From Pseudocolwellia agarivorans (GTDB lineage: Bacteria; Pseudomonadota; Gammaproteobacteria; Enterobacterales; Alteromonadaceae): a stretch of 64,000 nucleotides of DNA. The stretch covers positions 331,119-395,118 of the forward strand of contig NZ_MUZU01000003.1 in NCBI RefSeq assembly GCF_002000085.1. The letters are read 5' to 3'. Below are positions 45,584 through 54,616 of this stretch, piece by piece (positions within the stretch are counted from its first letter, which is position 1; each line of letters begins with the position of its first letter). The translations under genes were made by a program, and so were the position numbers. The notes beneath the pieces were generated by a model. That model worked only from the letters and a program-made list of their open reading frames with translations, had not been told where the DNA came from and made no database searches.

Positions 45584-46425
45584 ATTTAGATGTTTGGACA
45601 CAATCACTCAGTAATGCACTCTCCAAATTTTGGACAGAAATAGCAGGTTTTTTACCTAACTTATTAGCGACGGTTTTGGTTATTTTAGTAGGATTGTTTA
45701 TTTCTAAAATAATCACTAAATGGGTTGCTAAAATTATAGAAAAATTAGGATTTGATAAGCTTTGTACAAAATTAAATGTGAGTAAAATTTTAAAAACATT
45801 GGGGTTAAAGTCGACTCCTTCAGAAATGATAGGACGCTTATTACACCTATTTTTTGTATTAATTATTCTTGTTGCTGGCGCTGAAACACTTGGATTAGAT
45901 AGGTTTTCAGCCATTTTAGATACCTTTGTGCAATACCTTCCTAAATTATTAGGCGCACTGGTTATTACTTTACTGGGTTTATTTCTTGCTAAATCAGGTA
46001 AAAGCAAAGTTGAAACATCACTTGATAACATAGGCGTGGAATACGGTTCCTCTGTAGGGCGTGTATTACAAATACTGGTGTTAGCGATTACTTTTTCATT
46101 AGTTATTGGGCAACTTGAGCTTGAAACAGAATTACTAAATACCATTTTCACCGTATTAATTGCCAGTTTAGGTGTCGCACTTGCGTTAGCCTTAGGCTTA
46201 GGTACTAAAAGTATTGCAAACAGTATTGTTTCGGGCATTTACGCCAGAGAGCAATTAATGCCGGGTGATGAAGTAGAATTTGAAGGCTTTGTTGGTAATG
46301 TTGTTGCGGTAAGTACCGTAAATACATTACTTGAAAATAAAGAAGGCCGTAGATTAAGTGTACCAAATCAAGACTTATTAACTCGTAAGTTTATTGTTAC
46401 GCCGTTGAATGATTCAATTAAGTAA
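45580..46425 (+). CDS. CmpX-like MscS-family membrane protein
   Basis: 281 residues. Several membrane helices (about 22-45, 86-106, 119-137, 159-178, 187-210) include TM_helix-type repeats (FLPNLLATVLVILVGLFISK; YLPKLLGALVITLLGLFLAK). A short MscS beta domain follows (IANSIVSGIYAREQLMPGDE; LSVPNQDLL). This TM-repeat architecture, as in Pseudomonas CmpX, differs from classical MscS. It overlaps the upstream small gene and is 21 bases before an ECF sigma gene. It would couple membrane tension to the sigma factor; this is inference from the Pseudomonas case. Confidence 0.85.
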   Translation: MNLDVWTQSLSNALSKFWTEIAGFLPNLLATVLVILVGLFISKIITKWVAKIIEKLGFDKLCTKLNVSKILKTLGLKSTPSEMIGRLLHLFFVLIILVAGAETLGLDRFSAILDTFVQYLPKLLGALVITLLGLFLAKSGKSKVETSLDNIGVEYGSSVGRVLQILVLAITFSLVIGQLELETELLNTIFTVLIASLGVALALALGLGTKSIANSIVSGIYAREQLMPGDEVEFEGFVGNVVAVSTVNTLLENKEGRRLSVPNQDLLTRKFIVTPLNDSIK

Positions 46426-46446
46426 AACACTAACAATGAGTTAATT

Positions 46447-47046
46447 ATGAAAACACCAGAGAACGAGAAAAATCTTGTCTCTGATCGGTTATTACAATTA
46501 GATGATTTAGAGCTAGTGCGTATTGCGAGCCTTCAATTACCTTATGTAACAACAGCTTATGAAGTGCTTTTCCATCGATATCATAATAAATTAATACAAA
46601 TATGTTATCGATACTTAGACTCGAAAGAAGAAGCAGAAGAAGCTGTTAATGACACCATGCTAAATGTTTTTAACAACCTTAAACGCTTTGAACAACGAGC
46701 GAGTTTTAAAACATGGATATACAGAATTGCCTACAATCAGGCGTTAACTAGGTTAAGAAAAAAGAAATTAGATCAAGTCGATTTAGATGAAGCTGAAAAT
46801 ATAATTTTAGAAGACGCCTCAGAAGATTTGACTGAGAGAAGTAGCCAACTTAATCATATGTTGGCTCGACTTAGCTTAGAAGAGCGTTCTATAGTTGTTT
46901 TTCGTATTGCTGGCGATCTTGAGTTTAATGATATTGCTCTCATAGTAGAGCAGAAGTTAAGCACAGTGAAGATGCGCTATAAACGAGCATTAGAAAAAAT
47001 GGCTGGCACTGTAAGCGCTGACGATCAAGATATAGATAGTGGTTAA
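46447..47046 (+). CDS. ECF RNA polymerase sigma factor, SigX-like
   Basis: 199 residues. Region 2 runs about 42-108 (LFHRYHNKLIQICYRYLDSK; FKTWIYRIAYNQALTRLRKK) and region 4 about 130-185 (LARLSLEERSIVVFRIAGDL; IVEQKLSTVKMRYKRALEKM). There is no adjacent anti-sigma gene. The position between a CmpX-like channel and an OprF-like porin matches sigX of Pseudomonas, which controls oprF and envelope lipid genes. The likely targets here include the OmpA-family gene at 47487; this is inferred from synteny. Confidence 0.9.
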   Translation: MKTPENEKNLVSDRLLQLDDLELVRIASLQLPYVTTAYEVLFHRYHNKLIQICYRYLDSKEEAEEAVNDTMLNVFNNLKRFEQRASFKTWIYRIAYNQALTRLRKKKLDQVDLDEAENIILEDASEDLTERSSQLNHMLARLSLEERSIVVFRIAGDLEFNDIALIVEQKLSTVKMRYKRALEKMAGTVSADDQDIDSG

Positions 47047-47486
47047 TTAAGTAGAGGTGTTAGGTCTTATTATTCCTTATTTTAAGACCTAATAGCTCAA
47101 ACTTAGAAGGCGTATAGGGTAAGTACCATTAAAAATATAACATTAGCCATCACTTCATTTGTAAATGTACTGTGATACATTTATTCGCATCAGTAACGGA
47201 ATCACGCCCTTAGCATCTATGACTAAAGCGACGACAAGTTAAATAAACAGTTTGACTTTTTAACACTAAATATCATCCCCTACTTTTCGTATTTAACTCT
47301 CTTCTTTTTTATATTCTTAAAAAACTTATCAAATAATTAATTTAAATGTGACTTTTCAATTATTAGTGTCGTCTACCTTTATGAAAATAGTTTTATTAAC
47401 TATATACCCGTTGTTATTCAATATCTGTGCAATAAGTATTTGATTGGTAATGGGTATATAAACATGAATTAAAAGGTGAAGTAAAA
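47047..47486. other. Region between the sigX-like and oprF-like genes
   Basis: About 440 bases that should contain the promoter of the OprF-like gene and possibly a sigX terminator. The family 1 palindrome at 47401-47460 lies within the leader, ending 26 bases before the ATG. No gene is seen. Confidence 0.55.
47401..47460. repeat. Dispersed palindrome, family 1, complete copy F
   Basis: The left arm starts TATATACCCGTTGTTATTCA and the right arm ends TTGATTGGTAATGGGTATAT plus A; 16 of 21 positions pair. This copy is placed in the 5' leader of the oprF-like gene, upstream of the SD AAGGTGAAG, so it could affect expression. Confidence 0.75.
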
Positions 47487-48608
47487 ATGAAAAAGAAATT
47501 TATCGCATTAAATATGCTGGCTCTTATGTCTCACGGTGCACTTGCTGAAGATAACTCTGTAGAGAAAGAATCTTGGTTTGGTGGTTTTGTAGAATATTAT
47601 AATGCAGACAATGAGAAGTTTCTTCCTGCTCCTCAGTTTAACGATGGCTTTGGTTTAGGTCTTGAATATGGAATCCGCTTTAGTCCTTCTTGGGCGAGCA
47701 GAATTGAATGGTCGCATGTGAACTTAGAGACTAAAGGACCGAAACAAAGTATTGGCGGAGATAGAGGAGGTATTGATGTATTGTTTTTCCCTCAGCAGTC
47801 TGATTACTACGTATTTACTGGATTAAAAATAGAAAAGTATGATGATACTCAACGTCTTGTTAATGTGGGATTAGGGCGTCATTGGAAAACTAATTCCAAC
47901 TTTAAAATTATTACGGAAATTGCTGCTCATCACGACTTTGGCGAAGGCTTTAATGATCATAGTGTCAAAGTAGGCTTTTCGTATGCTTTTGGTGGTGAGA
48001 AGAAAGCTACCCGTTCAGCAGCACGTATTGAAGATACAGATAGGGATGGTGTTCAAGACAATAGAGATTTATGCCCTAATACACCCGCGAATAGTCGCGT
48101 AGATAATACAGGCTGTGTTATGGCTAAGCCGGTTGTTGCAGACAGTGACAATGATGGTATCCCAAACAATAAAGATGCCTGTGCTAATACACCATCAATC
48201 GACAAAGTAGACAGCAAAGGCTGTAGTATATTTGAAGATAAAGAAGTTAGAATGCAGCTAGATATGAAGTTTGCTCATAACTCGAGCATCGTAAATAAAA
48301 ACGATATGTCTCAACTAGAAGCATTTTCAACATTTTTGACACGATTTCCTAATACGAAAGTCGTGATAGAAGGCCACAGTTCGTCACTAGGCGATAAGCA
48401 GTATAACGTTTGGTTATCGAAAAAAAGAGCTGAGTCAGTAAAAAACATTCTAGTTAAAGAATATAACATTAATTCTGATCGTATTGATGTTGTAGGCTAC
48501 GGTGACGCTAAGTTACTAGATAATAGTGGAACGATTAAAGCGCATAAAGTTAACCGACGTATAATGGCTAATGTAACAGCTGTAGAACGCAAAAAAATCA
48601 CCAAATAA
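47487..48608 (+). CDS. OprF/OmpA-family outer-membrane protein
   Basis: 373 residues. A signal peptide (1-20, GALA before EDNS) and an N-terminal beta-barrel of about 160 residues are followed by two thrombospondin type 3 calcium-binding repeats (DTDRDGVQDNRDLCPNTP near 187; DSDNDGIPNNKDACANTP near 222). The C-terminal OmpA domain has GHSSSLGDKQYNVWLSKKRA near 291 and GYGDAKLL near 330, including the Asp/Arg-type peptidoglycan contacts. The layout is that of OprF. It follows the cfrX-cmpX-sigX-like genes and ends at an intrinsic terminator. Confidence 0.9.
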   Translation: MKKKFIALNMLALMSHGALAEDNSVEKESWFGGFVEYYNADNEKFLPAPQFNDGFGLGLEYGIRFSPSWASRIEWSHVNLETKGPKQSIGGDRGGIDVLFFPQQSDYYVFTGLKIEKYDDTQRLVNVGLGRHWKTNSNFKIITEIAAHHDFGEGFNDHSVKVGFSYAFGGEKKATRSAARIEDTDRDGVQDNRDLCPNTPANSRVDNTGCVMAKPVVADSDNDGIPNNKDACANTPSIDKVDSKGCSIFEDKEVRMQLDMKFAHNSSIVNKNDMSQLEAFSTFLTRFPNTKVVIEGHSSSLGDKQYNVWLSKKRAESVKNILVKEYNINSDRIDVVGYGDAKLLDNSGTIKAHKVNRRIMANVTAVERKKITK

Positions 48609-48620
48609 ACAATATAATTT

Positions 48621-48650
48621 AAGGGAGCTATAGTCTCCCTTTATTTTTTA
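48621..48650 (+). terminator. Intrinsic terminator after the oprF-like gene
   Basis: AAGGGAG and CTCCCTT form a 7-base stem with a 7-base loop, followed by TATTTTTTA, 12 bases beyond the stop codon. Confidence 0.75.
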
Positions 48651-48675
48651 GTTTCTTTTTAGAAGGAAATAAAAA

Positions 48676-49158
48676 TTATAGATTACTCAGATCTTTCCAT
48701 TCATCTTCATTAAGAATTTTTTCAGCGTCTAAAAGGATAAGTAATTCGCCGCCTTTGTTTGACACTCCTTCAATAAATTTGGCTGTTTCATCATTTCCTA
48801 CATTAGGTGCAATATCAACATCACTTGCCTGAAGGCTAATCACTTCTGCAACACTGTCCACTAAAATGCCAATAATTTGTGTTCCAACTTCTAGAATAAC
48901 AATACGTGTGTCATCCGTAACATCTTGCTCAGGTAAAGAAAACTTTTCTCGAGTATTTAAAACACTAATCACATTACCGCGTAAATTAATAATGCCTAAA
49001 ACATAACTAGGTGCCCCTGGTATAGGAGAGATTTCACTATAACGTTGAATCTCTTGTACCTTTAATACTCGAATACCATAGTTTTCACCGTTTAAACTAA
49101 ACTTTACCCACTGTGTGGTTTCATTTTGTGCATTATTTTCAGCTGCAGCTTGATTCAT
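48676..49158 (-). CDS. cheW: Chemotaxis adaptor CheW
   Basis: 160 residues from ATG at 49158, which has CGGAG seven bases upstream; the longer frame to 49185 is rejected. CheW domain: QWVKFSLNGENYGIRVLKVQ (about 16-35), ISPIPGAPSYVLGIINLRGN (about 43-62), ILVDSVAEVISL near 99-110 and a GGELLILLDAEKIL ending. It couples chemoreceptors to CheA. No cheA or other che genes are adjacent, but two chemoreceptors are in the window. Confidence 0.92.
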   Translation of the reverse strand: MNQAAAENNAQNETTQWVKFSLNGENYGIRVLKVQEIQRYSEISPIPGAPSYVLGIINLRGNVISVLNTREKFSLPEQDVTDDTRIVILEVGTQIIGILVDSVAEVISLQASDVDIAPNVGNDETAKFIEGVSNKGGELLILLDAEKILNEDEWKDLSNL

Positions 49159-49379
49159 ATTTAAACTCCGTTTGTGCATTTTCAAGGTAAAGTATTAAAT
49201 ACTTTAGTTGCTATAGTTTAATTATACAATTAAAAGAAAGCTAAGCCTTAATTTTATTAAATCTTACTGATTTATTAATATACGAACTATTTTATGATAA
49301 AAACAAACTATCCTGTTTTAATCATTACCTATTTATAAAACATTCATGAATTACATTGATTAACTATTACGGCACGCAT

Positions 49380-49415
49380 AAAAAAACCTTTAACACAGGG
49401 CTACTGCGTTAAAGG
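49380..49415 (-). terminator. Intrinsic terminator of scoAB
   Basis: CCTTTAACACAG (49387-49398) and CTGCGTTAAAGG (49404-49415) form a 12-base stem with one G-U pair and a 5-base loop. On the minus strand it is followed by seven T. It lies 24 bases beyond the scoB stop. Confidence 0.85.
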
Positions 49416-49438
49416 CTCAACAACCTGATTTAAAAGGT

Positions 49439-50101
49439 TTAAGTTGGAAATTGCATTTCAGGTACGTGATTAGGTACGACGAGTTCACCGGCTGTAAGTT
49501 TAACAATTTCTTCAACTGATACACCGGGTGCGCGTTCAAGTAAATGGAACTTCCCTTCTTTAATTTCAAGAAAAGCTAAATCAGTCAGTACTTTTTTAAT
49601 ACAACCTTTGCCTGTTAGCGGTAAAGTGCATTCTGCTAAAAGTTTTGATTCACCATGTTTTGAAGCATGCGTCATGGTTACAATAATGTTGTCTGCGCCA
49701 GCCACTAAATCCATTGCGCCGCCCATACCTTTAATTAATTTACCAGGGATCATGTACGAGGCAATATTACCTTGGCAATCCACTTCAAAGGCACCTAAAA
49801 CAGTTAAATCGACATGTCCGCCACGTATCATGGCAAAAGACTCAGCACTATCGAACAACGACGCACCTGTGGCCATGGTTACCGTTTGTTTACCGGCATT
49901 TATTAAGTCAGCATCCACTTCTTCGTCTGTTGGAAATTGCCCCATACCTAATAAACCATTTTCAGATTGAAGCATAACTTCTATACCTTCAGGCACATAA
50001 TTGGCCACTAAGGTTGGAATACCTATGCCTAAATTGACGTAAAAGCCGTCTTGTAATTCTTGCGCTACGCGCTGCGCTAATTGTTCTCTTGATAAAGCCA
50101 T
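49439..50101 (-). CDS. scoB: 3-oxoacid CoA-transferase subunit B
   Basis: 220 residues, the beta subunit of the SCOT-type transferase that moves CoA from succinyl-CoA to acetoacetate or similar 3-oxoacids. The catalytic glutamate is in the motif QSENGLLGMG near 45-54. Other marks are LGIGIPTLVANYVPEG and IPGKLIKGMGGAMDLVAGA. It follows scoA by 12 bases with SD AAGGAG. The substrate could be acetoacetate or 3-oxoadipate; a distant PcaC-like gene does not settle this. Confidence 0.93.
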   Translation of the reverse strand: MALSREQLAQRVAQELQDGFYVNLGIGIPTLVANYVPEGIEVMLQSENGLLGMGQFPTDEEVDADLINAGKQTVTMATGASLFDSAESFAMIRGGHVDLTVLGAFEVDCQGNIASYMIPGKLIKGMGGAMDLVAGADNIIVTMTHASKHGESKLLAECTLPLTGKGCIKKVLTDLAFLEIKEGKFHLLERAPGVSVEEIVKLTAGELVVPNHVPEMQFPT

Positions 50102-50113
50102 AATATATACTCC

Positions 50114-50818
50114 TTAAGCTGAAGGACGTGTAGTACGTTGTTCAATTACTTTCTCAAAGTTACCCAAAATAACTCGGTCAACATAAATACCCGGTGTATG
50201 AATATGATCTGGATCTAATTCTCCCGGTTGAACAATTTCTTCTACTTCAACTACAGTAATTTTACCGGCAGTTGCTGCCATAGGGTTAAAGTTGCGTGCA
50301 GTTTTACGAAAAACTAAATTACCGTAGGTGTCAGCCTTCCACGCTTTAACTATGGCAAAGTCGCCTTTAATCGATTCTTCTAAAATGTAATGTCTGCCAT
50401 TAATTTCACGCGACTCTTTACCTTCAGCAACGGGAGTGCCGTAACCTGTTGCAGTAAAAAAAGCAGGAATACCAGCACCTGCCGCACGCATTTTTTCAGC
50501 TAATGTACCTTGTGGTGTTAGTTCTACTTCTAACTCACCACTCATCATTTGGCGTTCAAATTCTTCGTTTTCGCCCACGTAAGAAGCCACCATTTTTTTG
50601 ACTTGCTTGTCGTGTAACAAAATACCTAAACCATGATTTGTTGTTCCGCAGTTATTTGATACAACAGTGAGGTTTTTAGTACCTTTATTTTTAATTTCTT
50701 TAATTAAATTTTCTGGAATACCACAAAGACCAAAACCACCAGCTATCAGTGTCATGCCATCTTCTAAGCCAGACATAGCCTCTTCATAGCTGTTTACCAC
50801 TTTATTAAAACCCGACAT
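50114..50818 (-). CDS. scoA: 3-oxoacid CoA-transferase subunit A
   Basis: 234 residues, alpha subunit. The glycine-rich CoA-site segment [13 protein letters not shown] is near 28-40. Further marks are [15 protein letters not shown] near 54-68, [19 protein letters not shown] near 103-121 and [20 protein letters not shown] near 182-201. First gene of the scoAB operon, divergent from the chemoreceptor at 51070. Confidence 0.93.
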   Translation of the reverse strand: MSGFNKVVNSYEEAMSGLEDGMTLIAGGFGLCGIPENLIKEIKNKGTKNLTVVSNNCGTTNHGLGILLHDKQVKKMVASYVGENEEFERQMMSGELEVELTPQGTLAEKMRAAGAGIPAFFTATGYGTPVAEGKESREINGRHYILEESIKGDFAIVKAWKADTYGNLVFRKTARNFNPMAATAGKITVVEVEEIVQPGELDPDHIHTPGIYVDRVILGNFEKVIEQRTTRPSA

Positions 50819-51069
50819 GATATTTGTTCTCCAAAATATAAATCAGCAAAAAAACATTTAATAGCTAATATTGAATCACGCTTAAAGTTTTATCAAATTT
50901 AAAGAATCAAACCATTAATAAATTAAATTTATATTTAACACGCATTGTTAAATATGCGTTAAATGCAATAACGTAACTTTTACATAACCCTTACTAATTA
51001 AAGGATGTAATAAATTCGTCACATTCCGTATGCCATAATTTATATACACTTATTAATTAAGAAAATAAC

Positions 51070-53007
51070 ATGCGTGTTTCCTCCTTCTTTAGACTATCAA
51101 GTATCACCATTTTTGCCTTTGCATTAACCTTTATCGCTACTTTGTATTGGGTTTTGAATACTTATAAAACCAGCAGATTAATCAGTAACGACTATCAAAT
51201 CATAAAAAACCTTGTGTCTATTAAGCTCAACAACATCATTACAACTTATTTAGAAACAGGTAATGCCACACTACTTACAGAAGCCGATATTACATTAGAA
51301 GAAATCACCCATAACGCTAAAAATATGTCGAGCAACAACATAGCGTCAGACATTGAAAATAAAGTAACTGAGCTACAGTTACTGCTTTCCACCAAAATAA
51401 GAGCATTAGGCAAACTCAGTGGCGACCCTGCCGCACTTTTACGTAATAACGAGCAAACCATTAGCGCTATTATTATTGATTTAAAAAAATATGTAGATGT
51501 ATCAAACAGTATTAACACAGCTCAAAAAGAACAATACACCAATATACTGCTTATCCTTTCCAACCAATTAACCACCTTAATTAATCTTAGAGAAAAAGTA
51601 CTGGTTAATAACGCGATACGCGACTCGATTGATTTAGCCATAGCCGATTTGTCTATCAGCAGCCAAAAACTGCAAGCCTTTCCGCTGTTAGGTATTATTG
51701 AAGAAAAAACCGCTGACGATGAATTAAGTTTCGATGATGATGAAGAAGCCACAGATTTAAGTGAGGAAGTACTTGATGAGTTGCTATCGCTAACCAACAG
51801 ATACAAAAATGAATTAAACACCACCCTCGCCAATCAAACTGAACAAATTAGCGGTAAAAAACAACTTTCAAGCCAACTCAATGAACTAAAAATTATTGTA
51901 GAAAGCGGCGAACAAAGCATTGTGGAACAACAAATAACAACGGAGCAACAAACTCAACGCATTACCATAGGGTTAGTGATTGGTTTACTCGTTTATTTAT
52001 TAGGTAACTTTTTTTTACAAAAGCGCATTGTGCTAAAGCCTTTACAACTTTTAAGAAACAGCTTTGTACAACTCGTAGAAACAGGTGATGTAAACAATAT
52101 TACAGGGATTAATGAAAAAACCGAACTGGGTGAAATATCTACAAGCTTTAATGAACTTGTTGGCATACTCAATAAACAAGATGCACAAAAAGCCGAGCAA
52201 CTTGGCTTAGTTTCTAATGCTTTGCAAACCATGCAAAATCAAGCCACTGCTATTAACAACACCTCTGGAGAAGCAAGCCAACAGGTTGAAAATGCGCAAT
52301 ACCTGATGATCACACTGAGTGAAGCAACCGATAGGGTCAATGAGTTGTCAAAGCAAGTTGTAGACAACGCTAACAATACTCAACACGCCATGAACACAAG
52401 CCAAGAACATGTATCACAGGTGATTAAAGCCAGCGAGTTAACTAATATTGCGGCTCAAACAGGTAAAAATGAAATTTTAAAACTAATTCAATCAGTAAAT
52501 AGCGTAAGTAGTATTGTAGAAGTGATAGGTTCGATAGCCGATCAAACAAATTTATTAGCCTTAAACGCGGCTATTGAAGCAGCTAGGGCAGGCCAACATG
52601 GTAGAGGATTTTCTGTAGTGGCTGATGAAGTAAGGCAACTAGCCTGTAAAACTCAAGATTCTTTATTACAAATTAGCGGTCGCCTTACCCAATTACAATC
52701 TGTCAGCAAAAGTATTGAAGAAACAATTTTAGGTATTGAATTCGCATCAAACAAACAACAAACCATTGCCACTCAATTACAAAGTAACGCAATACAAGTA
52801 TCTGAACATGCGCAAGCTTCAGCAACCGTAGCTCAAGATACGCTAGGACAAATAACATTACAGCGTGAACAATACACTGTTTTTGAAAAAGCCATGATCC
52901 AAGTAAACCAACAAGTAGAGCAATCTAAACAGCTCGCTGAAATTATTGTTAACGACGTAACTGATCAAGTAAAAGACATTAATACTACTCTCAATTTAAG
53001 TACTTAA
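51070..53007 (+). CDS. Methyl-accepting chemotaxis protein with large periplasmic domain
   Basis: 645 residues. TM1 is about 8-29 and TM2 about 298-316. The periplasmic domain of about 265 residues is helical and holds an acidic stretch ([18 protein letters not shown] near 217-234) of no known domain. A HAMP domain is followed by the signalling domain with tip [18 protein letters not shown] and [18 protein letters not shown]. There is no C-terminal pentapeptide. The acidic loop could bind cations; this is a guess. Confidence 0.93.
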   Translation: MRVSSFFRLSSITIFAFALTFIATLYWVLNTYKTSRLISNDYQIIKNLVSIKLNNIITTYLETGNATLLTEADITLEEITHNAKNMSSNNIASDIENKVTELQLLLSTKIRALGKLSGDPAALLRNNEQTISAIIIDLKKYVDVSNSINTAQKEQYTNILLILSNQLTTLINLREKVLVNNAIRDSIDLAIADLSISSQKLQAFPLLGIIEEKTADDELSFDDDEEATDLSEEVLDELLSLTNRYKNELNTTLANQTEQISGKKQLSSQLNELKIIVESGEQSIVEQQITTEQQTQRITIGLVIGLLVYLLGNFFLQKRIVLKPLQLLRNSFVQLVETGDVNNITGINEKTELGEISTSFNELVGILNKQDAQKAEQLGLVSNALQTMQNQATAINNTSGEASQQVENAQYLMITLSEATDRVNELSKQVVDNANNTQHAMNTSQEHVSQVIKASELTNIAAQTGKNEILKLIQSVNSVSSIVEVIGSIADQTNLLALNAAIEAARAGQHGRGFSVVADEVRQLACKTQDSLLQISGRLTQLQSVSKSIEETILGIEFASNKQQTIATQLQSNAIQVSEHAQASATVAQDTLGQITLQREQYTVFEKAMIQVNQQVEQSKQLAEIIVNDVTDQVKDINTTLNLST

Positions 53008-53167
53008 TTTTTCTGGGCTTGTTAACCTTTCACGATTACTTTCATAGCCTATCAACAAAATAGAACATGTGATATGCAGCAAGCTACTCGATCATACGCA
53101 AATTACCACTAGGCAAGCTCTCTGAAAATCATCTAGAATGGATTGATAGCACAGAGAGGCCAAGCCA

Positions 53168-53332
53168 ATGAGTAAGTCTTTATGTAAGTGGAAAAAAAAG
53201 GAAATTGAAAAAGGACTTCATGAACTAGCACATATTGTTGATAAACCCCGCTTTGTCTGTAAAGATTGTGCAAGAGCAGCACACGACAAAGGGTTTCTTT
53301 GTAAACCAGTTAAATTACCATTATCTAATTAA
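53168..53332 (+). CDS. Small Cys-rich (zinc-ribbon-like) protein, 54 residues
   Basis: Short gene starting ATG AGT AAG at 53168 and ending TAA at 53332. It has four cysteines (Cys6, Cys31, Cys34, Cys45) with a CKDC knuckle and many lysines. I recall small proteins of this pattern in related marine gammaproteobacteria, where they have no assigned role. GAGAGG lies about nine bases upstream as SD. The gap to the peroxiredoxin gene is 19 bases, so co-transcription is likely. Metal binding is inferred only from the cysteines. Confidence 0.65.
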   Translation: MSKSLCKWKKKEIEKGLHELAHIVDKPRFVCKDCARAAHDKGFLCKPVKLPLSN

Positions 53333-53351
53333 ACTATTTTAAGGACTATTC

Positions 53352-53825
53352 ATGATCAAGCAAAACGAAAAAATGCCAACGGGTGAACTACAAGAACTAA
53401 CAAGTGAAGGTATGATCACGCACAATACCGACGAGTTATTTGCTAACAAAAAAGTGGTTTTATTTGCCGTACCTGGTGCCTTTACACCAACCTGTTCAGA
53501 ATCACATTTACCAGGCTATGTTGTATTAGCCGATCAGCTACAGGCTAAAGGTGTTGATCAAATTATTTGTTTATCAGTTAACGATGCCTTTGTTATGAAT
53601 GCTTGGGGCAAAGCAAGTAATGCAGAACACATTACTATGGTTGCAGATGGTGATGCTAGCTATACAAAATTACTCGGTTTAGAACTAGACACTGCAGCTT
53701 TTGGTGGCGTACGCTCTCAACGCTACGCAATGGTGATCGATAACGGCGTGGTAACTAACTTACTTGTTGAAAAACCGAAAGAATTTGAAGCAAGTAAAGC
53801 TGAAACGGTATTAGCAAGCTTATAA
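53352..53825 (+). CDS. Peroxiredoxin of the Prx5/PMP20 type
   Basis: 157 residues. The peroxidatic Cys48 is in PGAFTPTCSESHLPGY and a second Cys73 in QIICLSVND, with the family end GGVRSQRYAMVIDNGVV. It reduces hydrogen peroxide and organic peroxides with thioredoxin or glutaredoxin/glutathione. There is no fused glutaredoxin domain, unlike some relatives. SD AAGGAC is eight bases before the ATG. The ferritin gene follows 150 bases later, so the two may serve oxidative and iron stress together. Confidence 0.93.
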   Translation: MIKQNEKMPTGELQELTSEGMITHNTDELFANKKVVLFAVPGAFTPTCSESHLPGYVVLADQLQAKGVDQIICLSVNDAFVMNAWGKASNAEHITMVADGDASYTKLLGLELDTAAFGGVRSQRYAMVIDNGVVTNLLVEKPKEFEASKAETVLASL

Positions 53826-53852
53826 GCGACACTAACACTATTCATATCACTA

Positions 53853-53909
53853 AAAGAAATGAAAACCATTATCATTATATGTCACTGTTTTTATTATGGT
53901 TTTCTTTCT
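53853..53909 (+). terminator. Possible terminator after the peroxiredoxin gene
   Basis: AAAGAAATGAAAACCAT and ATGGTTTTCTTT pair imperfectly around an AT-rich loop of about 25 bases, with a T-rich right arm. The assignment is weak because the loop is long. Confidence 0.35.
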
Positions 53910-53977
53910 ATTTTCACTTGAAGTCTTATGATAAACAAGGCAAGATCCATTCAACTTTAAAACACTAGAGAAACATC

Positions 53978-54508
53978 ATGCTAAAAGCTCCAATGGTTGA
54001 AAAACTAAATACACAAATTAATTTAGAATTTTATTCGTCAAACCTTTATTTACAAATGAGCGCTTGGTGTGAAGAAAAAGGCTTTGAAGGTGCGGCTCAG
54101 TTTATGCGTAAACACGCTGCCGAAGAAATGGACCACATGACACGTTTATTCACTTACGTGAGTGAAACAGGTGCATTACCTATTTTAGGAGCTATTGATG
54201 CACCGCCACATGAGTTTAAATCTTTAGCTGACATTTTTGAAAAAACCTACGAGCACGAATGTTTAATTACCGAACGTATTAATTCTTTAGCGCATGAAGC
54301 TTTTACTAATCAAGACTATTCAACATTTAACTTCTTACAATGGTATGTTGCTGAGCAACACGAAGAAGAAACACTTTTCAAAAGCGTATTAGACAAAATT
54401 AACTTAGTGGGACACGACGGACACGCATTGTTCTTCGTTGATAAAGATTTAGCAGAAATGGCAAAAGCAGGTACTTCACCAAGTATTATGTCACCAGCTA
54501 ACGCTTAA
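53978..54508 (+). CDS. ftnA: Non-haem bacterial ferritin
   Basis: Iron-storage protein that assembles into 24-subunit cages. 176 residues. The ferroxidase-site residues are visible: Glu17 in [11 protein letters not shown], Glu50 and His53 in AAEEMDHM, Glu94 in YEHECLI, and Gln/Glu near 127-130 in AEQHEEE. No haem-ligand methionine of bacterioferritin type is apparent. It has its own 150-base leader and a strong terminator, so it is probably monocistronic. Confidence 0.95.
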   Translation: MLKAPMVEKLNTQINLEFYSSNLYLQMSAWCEEKGFEGAAQFMRKHAAEEMDHMTRLFTYVSETGALPILGAIDAPPHEFKSLADIFEKTYEHECLITERINSLAHEAFTNQDYSTFNFLQWYVAEQHEEETLFKSVLDKINLVGHDGHALFFVDKDLAEMAKAGTSPSIMSPANA

Positions 54509-54520
54509 GTTATTCTATTT

Positions 54521-54576
54521 AAAAAGCTCGCTGTACCCTTTCAATCATTAATGAAACGGATATAGCGAGCTTTTTT
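54521..54576. terminator. Terminator between ftnA and a lipoprotein gene
   Basis: AAAAAGCTCGCTGTA (54521-54535) pairs with TATAGCGAGCTTTTTT (54561-54576), with an inner TTTCA / TGAAA pair. A T run is present on both strands, suiting the convergent genes. Confidence 0.8.
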
Positions 54577-54616
54577 GTTTAAAGATTATTTTGACTAAAG
54601 TAACTTTACGATCGCC

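Noticed and set aside
45537..46238. 233-codon minus-strand frame opposite the CmpX-like gene
   Set aside because: The plus-strand gene is translationally coupled to its neighbour and has clear membrane-channel features; the minus frame has none.
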